Below the pieces are notes generated by a model that ran no database searches, was not told where the DNA came from, and saw only the letters and a program-made list of their open reading frames with translations. From Spirochaetales bacterium (GTDB lineage: Bacteria; Spirochaetota; Spirochaetia; Sphaerochaetales; Sphaerochaetaceae), in contig JAGABZ010000016.1 of NCBI GenBank assembly GCA_017614375.1, positions 1 through 64,000 of the forward strand: a DNA stretch of 64,000 nucleotides. Direction: 5' to 3'. A program made the position numbers and the translations under genes. Below, piece after piece: positions 58,549-64,000 of the stretch (positions are counted from its first letter, which is position 1; each line of letters starts with the position of its first letter).

Positions 58549-58977
58549 ATGAAGACTATTTTTGTTAAACCGGCTTCGGTTGTTAAAAAGTGGTACCTGA
58601 TCGACGCTGAGGGAAAGGAACTGGGACAGGTTGCCGTTGCCGCCGCCAGGATTCTGCGTGGCAAGGACAAGCCGGAATACGCCCCCAACCTCGACATGGG
58701 TGATTTCGTCATCGTCATCAACGCCGCAAAGGCAAAGATGAGCGGGAACAAGGCGCAGGACAAGATGTATTACCGCCACTCCAACTATCCCGGCGGATTC
58801 AGGGCGGAGAACTACAGCGACATGCTCAAGCGCAAGCCGACTTTCCCGATGGAGCACGCGATCAAGGGAATGCTCCCCCACGGAGCCCTCGGGCGCAAGC
58901 TCTTCACCTATGTAAAGGTCTATGCGGATGCGGAGCATCCCCATACCGCTCAGCAGCCGGTCAAGGTCGAACTCTAA
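58549..58977 (+). CDS. rplM: 50S ribosomal protein L13
   Basis: A 142-residue protein with the L13 markers KKWYLIDAEGKELGQVAVAAARILRGKDKPEYAPNLDMGD, YYRHSNYPGG and MLPHGALGRKLFTYVKVYADAEHPH. It binds 23S rRNA early in large-subunit assembly. The start is ATG at 58549; the longer frame reads through the leader. It is followed after 12 bases by rpsI, the usual L13-S9 pair. Confidence 0.98.
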   Translation: MKTIFVKPASVVKKWYLIDAEGKELGQVAVAAARILRGKDKPEYAPNLDMGDFVIVINAAKAKMSGNKAQDKMYYRHSNYPGGFRAENYSDMLKRKPTFPMEHAIKGMLPHGALGRKLFTYVKVYADAEHPHTAQQPVKVEL

Positions 58978-58989
58978 GGCAGGTGGATT

Positions 58990-59394
58990 ATGGCAGAAGA
59001 AAAGAATATCAACCTCGGACAGGGAACAGGACGCAGAAAGACTTCGGTCGCCCGCGTTTATCTGAGAGAAGGTAACGGAAAGATCACCGTCAACGGGCGT
59101 GAGGTCTCCGAGTACTTCGGCAACGACTCTCTGGTCGTCATGGTCAGACAGCCCCTCGAAGCCACCCAGGCTGCCGGAAAGTACGACATTCTGATCAACG
59201 TCACCGGAGGCGGTGTCTCCGGACAGGCCGGCGCCTGCCGCCACGGCATCGCCCGCGCACTGGTCGCAGCCGACGAAGACTATCTGACCCTGCTCAGACC
59301 GACCGGATTCCTCACCAGAGACCCGAGAATGGTCGAAAGAAAGAAGTACGGTCAGAGGGGTGCCCGCCGCAAGTTCCAGTTCTCCAAGCGCTGA
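58990..59394 (+). CDS. rpsI: 30S ribosomal protein S9
   Basis: A 134-residue protein with [48 protein letters not shown] and the characteristic basic end [24 protein letters not shown]. The terminal arginine reaches the decoding centre and contacts P-site tRNA. It is co-transcribed with rplM. Confidence 0.98.
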   Translation: MAEEKNINLGQGTGRRKTSVARVYLREGNGKITVNGREVSEYFGNDSLVVMVRQPLEATQAAGKYDILINVTGGGVSGQAGACRHGIARALVAADEDYLTLLRPTGFLTRDPRMVERKKYGQRGARRKFQFSKR

Positions 59395-59402
59395 GAAACA
59401 CG

Positions 59403-60047
59403 GTGTACGCCACTTTACAGAAAGAGTCCTCCAGGTCCTGTCTCAGGGCTGTCGCGGAGGGCTCTTTTTTTGTCATCCCTGCCGCTGTTGTCCGAAGGGA
59501 GCGACTGCTGCCCGGACAGGAACTGGACGAGGAGGCCTTTTGCCGCCTGAAGTCCGTCTGCGAGCAGGAGGACTGTTACGACCGGGCACTGCGCCTGCTG
59601 GGGGCCCGCGAGCACACCAGGTTCGAGCTCTGCGCCAAACTCCGCGCCCGGGGTTTCGGAAGCGAAGTGATTGCCCCTGTTATGGACAGGCTTGAGGCCG
59701 AGGGCTCGCTTGACGAGGTGCGTTTCTGCCTGGATTTCACCGAATCCCGGCTGAGAAAGCATCCCGAGGGCCGCTCACTGATGGAAAAGAGGCTGGCTGC
59801 CCGGGGCGCGGGGAAGGAGGCTGTCAGGCAGGCGCTGGATGCTGTTTACACCCCGGATGGCGCCGTGGAAATCGCCGCCCGCGCGCTGGAGGGAATACTC
59901 ACCGCCACACCTGATCAGGACAGTGCCAGACAGGCCTTTGCCAGGGCGGGGTTTCCTTTGTGGCAATTTGAGTCCGCAAAAGAACTTGTAGAAGAATGGA
60001 GTCAGGCGCCGGAGGTCGGTCAGGCCTTGACACGAAACGGTGTTTGA
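59403..60047 (+). CDS. recX: Regulatory protein RecX, GTG start
   Basis: A 214-residue RecX-family protein, which modulates RecA filaments. An N-terminal beta part (EGSFFVIPAAVV, LLPGQELDEEAF) is followed by RecX helical repeats: YDRALRLLGAREHTRFELCAKLRARGF, VMDRLEAEGSLDEVRFCLDFTESRLRKHPEGRSLMEKRLAARGAGKEAVRQAL. The only workable start is GTG at 59403, 8 bases after the rpsI stop codon. The first 23 codons run through a complete terminator hairpin (59424-59471), so recX can be made only when transcription passes it. Confidence 0.88.
   Translation: MYATLQKESSRSCLRAVAEGSFFVIPAAVVRRERLLPGQELDEEAFCRLKSVCEQEDCYDRALRLLGAREHTRFELCAKLRARGFGSEVIAPVMDRLEAEGSLDEVRFCLDFTESRLRKHPEGRSLMEKRLAARGAGKEAVRQALDAVYTPDGAVEIAARALEGILTATPDQDSARQAFARAGFPLWQFESAKELVEEWSQAPEVGQALTRNGV
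59424..59471 (+). terminator. rpsI terminator inside the start of recX
   Basis: GAGTCCTCC (59424-59432) pairs with GGAGGGCTC (59456-59464), one G-U. An inner CCTG/CAGG stem lies in the 23-nt loop and seven T residues follow. It lies 30 bases after the rpsI stop codon and wholly within the recX reading frame. Confidence 0.85.
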
Positions 60048-60055
60048 AGCATATT
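60027..60055 (+). promoter_or_regulatory. Promoter of eno
   Basis: TTGACA (60027-60032), 17 bases and CATATT (60050-60055) lie 37 bases upstream of the enolase ATG. The -35 box lies inside the last codons of recX. Confidence 0.65.
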
Positions 60056-60088
60056 TGTCTTGTGCTGTTTCAGCGCATATAGGAGTGA

Positions 60089-61384
<1,296 letters not shown>

Positions 61385-61406
61385 GGCTCCTGTTTTCAGG
61401 CCATCG

Positions 61407-61435
61407 GGGAACCGCTTGAGGGCGGTTCCCTTTTT
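61407..61435 (+). terminator. eno terminator
   Basis: GGGAACCGC (61407-61415) pairs with GCGGTTCCC (61422-61430), followed by five T residues. Confidence 0.92.
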
Positions 61436-61477
61436 CATGCCTTTACGCGCAAATGAAGGTGGATTATCATCTTTGGC

Positions 61478-62281
61478 ATGGACGGTCAGAAATTGCCTGC
61501 ACTTACTACCGAACTGATGGGACGGATTCTCTACGCGATGGAGGATCAGGACGGACTGTGGCGCTTCAGCCTGAGCGGAGGTGTCCCGGTCCGTATTGAG
61601 CCGGATGCCCCCGGACAGAACGATGACCTGGTCGCGCTTCCCCCCTGGACGAGCAAGGACGGTTTTGCCCTGATGGTCCGCTACGCCGAGAAGCGGGCTC
61701 CGAGCGCCCTGGGCGCGGGGCTTCTGAGAGTGCTCAATTCACACCGGCGGGGTGTTTTCCGGCTTTTCAAGGAGACTCTTGAGGAGGCGGGGGCGCTGGA
61801 GGACTGGTATGCCTTCAAGCAGGAACAGATGGGGCAGGTCATCAGACAGTGGTACGACGGACTGGGGTTCGAGGGCGGCCCCCTGGACACCGAGACGGGT
61901 GAGGACAGCCTTTTCATGCTGGAGGATTTCGATCTGCGGTTCGTTTCTCCGGACCGGCTGAAAGGGGTGCCGCGCCACGCTGGAGCAGGAACCGCCGACC
62001 GGGCGGTGGCCCTGTTTGCCCCTGACGGCTCGGTTGCGGGCTATGTCTCGTTCGGAGTCCTGTCCTCGGGTGCCTTTGTCGAGGATTACTGGGTCAGACC
62101 GGAGTTCCGCGGCAACGGGCTGTTCTCGCTGATGTACGAGAGCCTTTCGGAGTTTTTTGAGAAAGAGGGCCTGACAACGGCCGATTTCCCGGTTTATTCC
62201 GGTTTTTCCTTTATCGCCAACCGCTTCGCAGCTACCGGGGCCGAGGAAGTGCGCAGGGTCCTGCGCGTTCCGCTGGCCTGA
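61478..62281 (+). CDS. UPF0158-GNAT fusion protein
   Basis: A 267-residue two-part protein. Residues ~1-130 resemble UPF0158 (ILYAMEDQDGLWRFSL, LVALPPWTSKDGFALM, FKETLEEAGALEDWYAFKQEQMGQVIRQWYDGLGF). Residues ~150-267 have a GNAT-type acetyl-CoA site, FVEDYWVRPEFRGNGLFSLMYESL, in which RGNGLF fits Q/RxxGxG/A, although this half is divergent. UPF0158 proteins are normally stand-alone. The role is unknown; acetylation of a target recognised by the first domain is a guess. A weak AAGGTGG lies upstream. Confidence 0.7.
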   Translation: MDGQKLPALTTELMGRILYAMEDQDGLWRFSLSGGVPVRIEPDAPGQNDDLVALPPWTSKDGFALMVRYAEKRAPSALGAGLLRVLNSHRRGVFRLFKETLEEAGALEDWYAFKQEQMGQVIRQWYDGLGFEGGPLDTETGEDSLFMLEDFDLRFVSPDRLKGVPRHAGAGTADRAVALFAPDGSVAGYVSFGVLSSGAFVEDYWVRPEFRGNGLFSLMYESLSEFFEKEGLTTADFPVYSGFSFIANRFAATGAEEVRRVLRVPLA

Positions 62282-62330
62282 ATGCCGGGGCTTGTTGATT
62301 ACAAACGGGGGATTGGGGTAGCATAGGCCT

Positions 62331-63680
62331 ATGAAAGTGATGATTCTTGGAGCGGGAAAGCGCGGGCTGAGGCTTGCGCAGCACCTTGCCGAGGAAAGCA
62401 ACGACGTCGTAATCATCGACACAAAGGAGAAGCTGACCCGCGCGGCGATGGACAAGATCGACTGCATCGCCTTTCCGGGAAGCGGAACCAGCCTCGAGGA
62501 CCTGAGCGATGCGGGAACCGACAGCGCCGATGCCTTTGTGGCCCTGACCGGAGACGACGAGGTCAATCTGGTCGCCTGCGCCCTGGCCAGCCATGAATTC
62601 CAGGTGCCGCTGACCATAGCGTCGATCAGAAACATCTCCTATACGGGCAGCAGCGGGACGAACTCCAACCTGCTCGGGATTACCCACATCGTCAACACCG
62701 ACTACGAAATAGCCTCGGACATCTATGATGAAATCGAGCGCGGACTGTTCAGCGACATCATCTCCCTCCACGATTCGAAACTGGTTGTGTACAACCTGGT
62801 CGTGGGAGACAATCCGGAGTTCTGCAACCTTCCCGTCATTGATCTGAGGGCAAAGGTGAACACCGACTGCCTGATTGTGGCCATCTACCGGGACGGGGAA
62901 TCGCTGATCCCCAGCGGGGATACCATGGTACTCCCCGGGGATACGATCAGTCTGGTGATGAAGCCTGAGGACAGCCAGAAGGCGGTCAAGATAACCGGCC
63001 GCCCGAGGATAAAGCCGCAGAAGATTGTCATCGTGGGGGCCACCACCGCCACCAAGCTGCTGCTGGGCATGTTCCCGCCCAACGAGAGGGGCAAGTTCGC
63101 CGTCATCGACCGCGACGAGGCCGTCTGCGAGGAGTTCGCCAGGGAGTTTCCTGAGGCACTGATCATCAACGGCGACATTGCCGACGAGGACATACTCGAG
63201 GACGAGGGTCTGGATTCGTACGACCTGCTGGTCTCGACGACTTCAAACGATGAGCTGAACATAATCATCGCCAGTTATTGCAAGCAGATAGGGTTCGACT
63301 ACTCAATCGCCGTCGTCCGGAGCAACAACAACTACACCAAGCTGGCCCGGCACATGGGAATCGACTCGATCGTCTCGTCCCAGGAGGTCACGGTCGACTC
63401 GATCACCCGCTATCTCCACGGAACGAACGTCGCCAGCGTCCACTCCCTCTTTGACGCGAAGATCGAGGTTTTCGAGTACATGCTCGGGGTCAAGAGCAAG
63501 GCCTTGGCCAAAAAGCTCAGGCAGTTCAACATGAAGGGCAGGGGCCTTATCGCCGGGGTTACGAAGCCCTCGGGAGTGACGCTGATTCCCAACGGCGAAT
63601 ACCGGCTTGAGGCAGGCGACATCCTGGTACTGATAGTCAGGCAGGAAAAGGCCGTCTCGGTCATGAGGATGTTCGAGTAG
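62331..63680 (+). CDS. trkA: Trk potassium uptake regulatory subunit TrkA
   Basis: A 449-residue cytoplasmic gating protein built as two RCK halves. RCK_N-1 begins KVMILGAGKRGLRLAQHLAEE with VVIIDT after it (NAD site). TrkA_C-1 lies at ~140-220. RCK_N-2 begins IVIVGATTATKLLLGMF, where the GxGxxG is degenerate. TrkA_C-2 ends VLIVRQEKAVSVMRMF. It binds nucleotides to open TrkH. The TrkH gene starts at the next base after its stop codon. Confidence 0.95.
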   Translation: MKVMILGAGKRGLRLAQHLAEESNDVVIIDTKEKLTRAAMDKIDCIAFPGSGTSLEDLSDAGTDSADAFVALTGDDEVNLVACALASHEFQVPLTIASIRNISYTGSSGTNSNLLGITHIVNTDYEIASDIYDEIERGLFSDIISLHDSKLVVYNLVVGDNPEFCNLPVIDLRAKVNTDCLIVAIYRDGESLIPSGDTMVLPGDTISLVMKPEDSQKAVKITGRPRIKPQKIVIVGATTATKLLLGMFPPNERGKFAVIDRDEAVCEEFAREFPEALIINGDIADEDILEDEGLDSYDLLVSTTSNDELNIIIASYCKQIGFDYSIAVVRSNNNYTKLARHMGIDSIVSSQEVTVDSITRYLHGTNVASVHSLFDAKIEVFEYMLGVKSKALAKKLRQFNMKGRGLIAGVTKPSGVTLIPNGEYRLEAGDILVLIVRQEKAVSVMRMFE

Positions 63681-64000
63681 ATGAATTTCCTCTTCGACAT
63701 CAGGCTGATTTTCATCCTCCAAAGCTGTATCTCGACGCTGATGCTTATCCCGGCGGGAGTGTCGGCTTACTACGGAGAGACGTCGGTCTTTCTGGCCTTT
63801 GTTGAAACCACGGCCTTTGTCTACATCCTGACAATCATTTCAAGCATCATCACCGCGGGAAACCGCAACCGCAAGCTCTCCGCCCGGGACGGCTGTTTCA
63901 TGACGACGGTCTCGTGGATCCTGGCCACGGTATTCGGGGCGATTCCTCTGCTCAGAAGCGGTGCCTACGATACTTTTTCAAAGGCCTTCTTTGAAATCAT
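63681..64000 (+). CDS. trkH: Trk potassium channel subunit TrkH (partial)
   Basis: The first 106 codons are in the window. They give MNFLFDIRLIFILQSCISTLMLIPAGVS, a second helix (VFLAFVETTAFVYILTIIS), the SARDGCFMTTVSWILATVFGAIPLL segment and SGAYDTFSKAFFEI. The RDGxxxTTxSWxLxxxFGAxP run, just before the first selectivity-filter loop, is typical of TrkH. The gene continues beyond the right edge. Its ATG directly follows the trkA stop codon TAG. Confidence 0.93.
   Translation, partial: MNFLFDIRLIFILQSCISTLMLIPAGVSAYYGETSVFLAFVETTAFVYILTIISSIITAGNRNRKLSARDGCFMTTVSWILATVFGAIPLLRSGAYDTFSKAFFEI

Overview
This GC-rich bacterial window most resembles a member of the Spirochaetota, probably host-associated. 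The evidence is circumstantial. Several exported lipoproteins have a lipobox cysteine followed by a Pro-Glu linker, one outer-membrane barrel resembles the spirochaete UPF0164/FadL-like group, there is a small Hc1 histone-like protein, and AddAB is present rather than RecBCD. There is no rRNA or species-level marker.

Layout. 1-175: end of a probable IS256-like insertion sequence abutting a truncated palindromic repeat. 286-6345 (minus): Hc1-like protein, then a tight unit SGNH hydrolase-lon-U32 peptidase-like (TrhP/RlhA-type)-GT2 glycosyltransferase. 6459-10551: metallophosphatase lipoprotein, nitroreductase, P-loop kinase, XdhC-like protein, 5-formyl-THF cyclo-ligase. 10553-11804: HigBA-type toxin-antitoxin pair with a clear operator, then mscL. 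11892-17007: sugar ABC transporter (binding protein plus two permeases, no ATPase) divergent from a DeoR regulator and a HAD phosphatase. 17113-17616: tRNA-Phe and a NUDIX hydrolase.

18035-30162 (plus) is the most distinctive block. One strong promoter precedes eight consecutive exported proteins: four proteins with beta-rich, carbohydrate-binding-like domains (one carrying seven InlB-type repeats), two intact alkaline phosphatases flanking a third copy that has lost its catalytic and metal-binding motifs, and a GH18 chitinase-like lipoprotein. A hexapeptide acyltransferase follows. I read this as a cell-surface system for binding and dephosphorylating phosphorylated glycans or other organophosphates. 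Nearby are a tyrosine-phosphatase-like lipoprotein, a pullulanase, a radical SAM protein, the stand-alone UgpC/MsmK-type ATPase that probably powers the sugar transporter, tRNA-Gly and an MFS transporter.

37954-40731: a lipoprotein plus an outer-membrane barrel. 41052-48862: membrane-anchored DRGH nuclease, CPBP protease and AddBA. 48867-52462 (minus): PatB/MalY aminotransferase, EFR1-type flavodoxin-ferredoxin, threonine aldolase and a membrane protein, all overlapping. 52630-54441: a shortened OppA-like lipoprotein and a PD-(D/E)XK nuclease gene flanked by repeat arrays. 54646-64000: housekeeping genes (uvrD/pcrA, rimO, rplM-rpsI, recX, eno, a UPF0158-GNAT fusion, trkA, partial trkH).

The clearest unexplained signal is a family of intergenic arrays. 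Three arrays (40841-41004, 53488-53610, 54481-54603) are built of exact 41-bp units: a 9-bp half-site TTTCAGAAT, a 23-nt linker, and the complementary half-site ATTCTGAAA. A fourth copy near position 144 is cut by the insertion sequence. A separate array (17630-17751) has the same architecture with different arms (TTGGCC/GGCCAA) and a 42-bp period.
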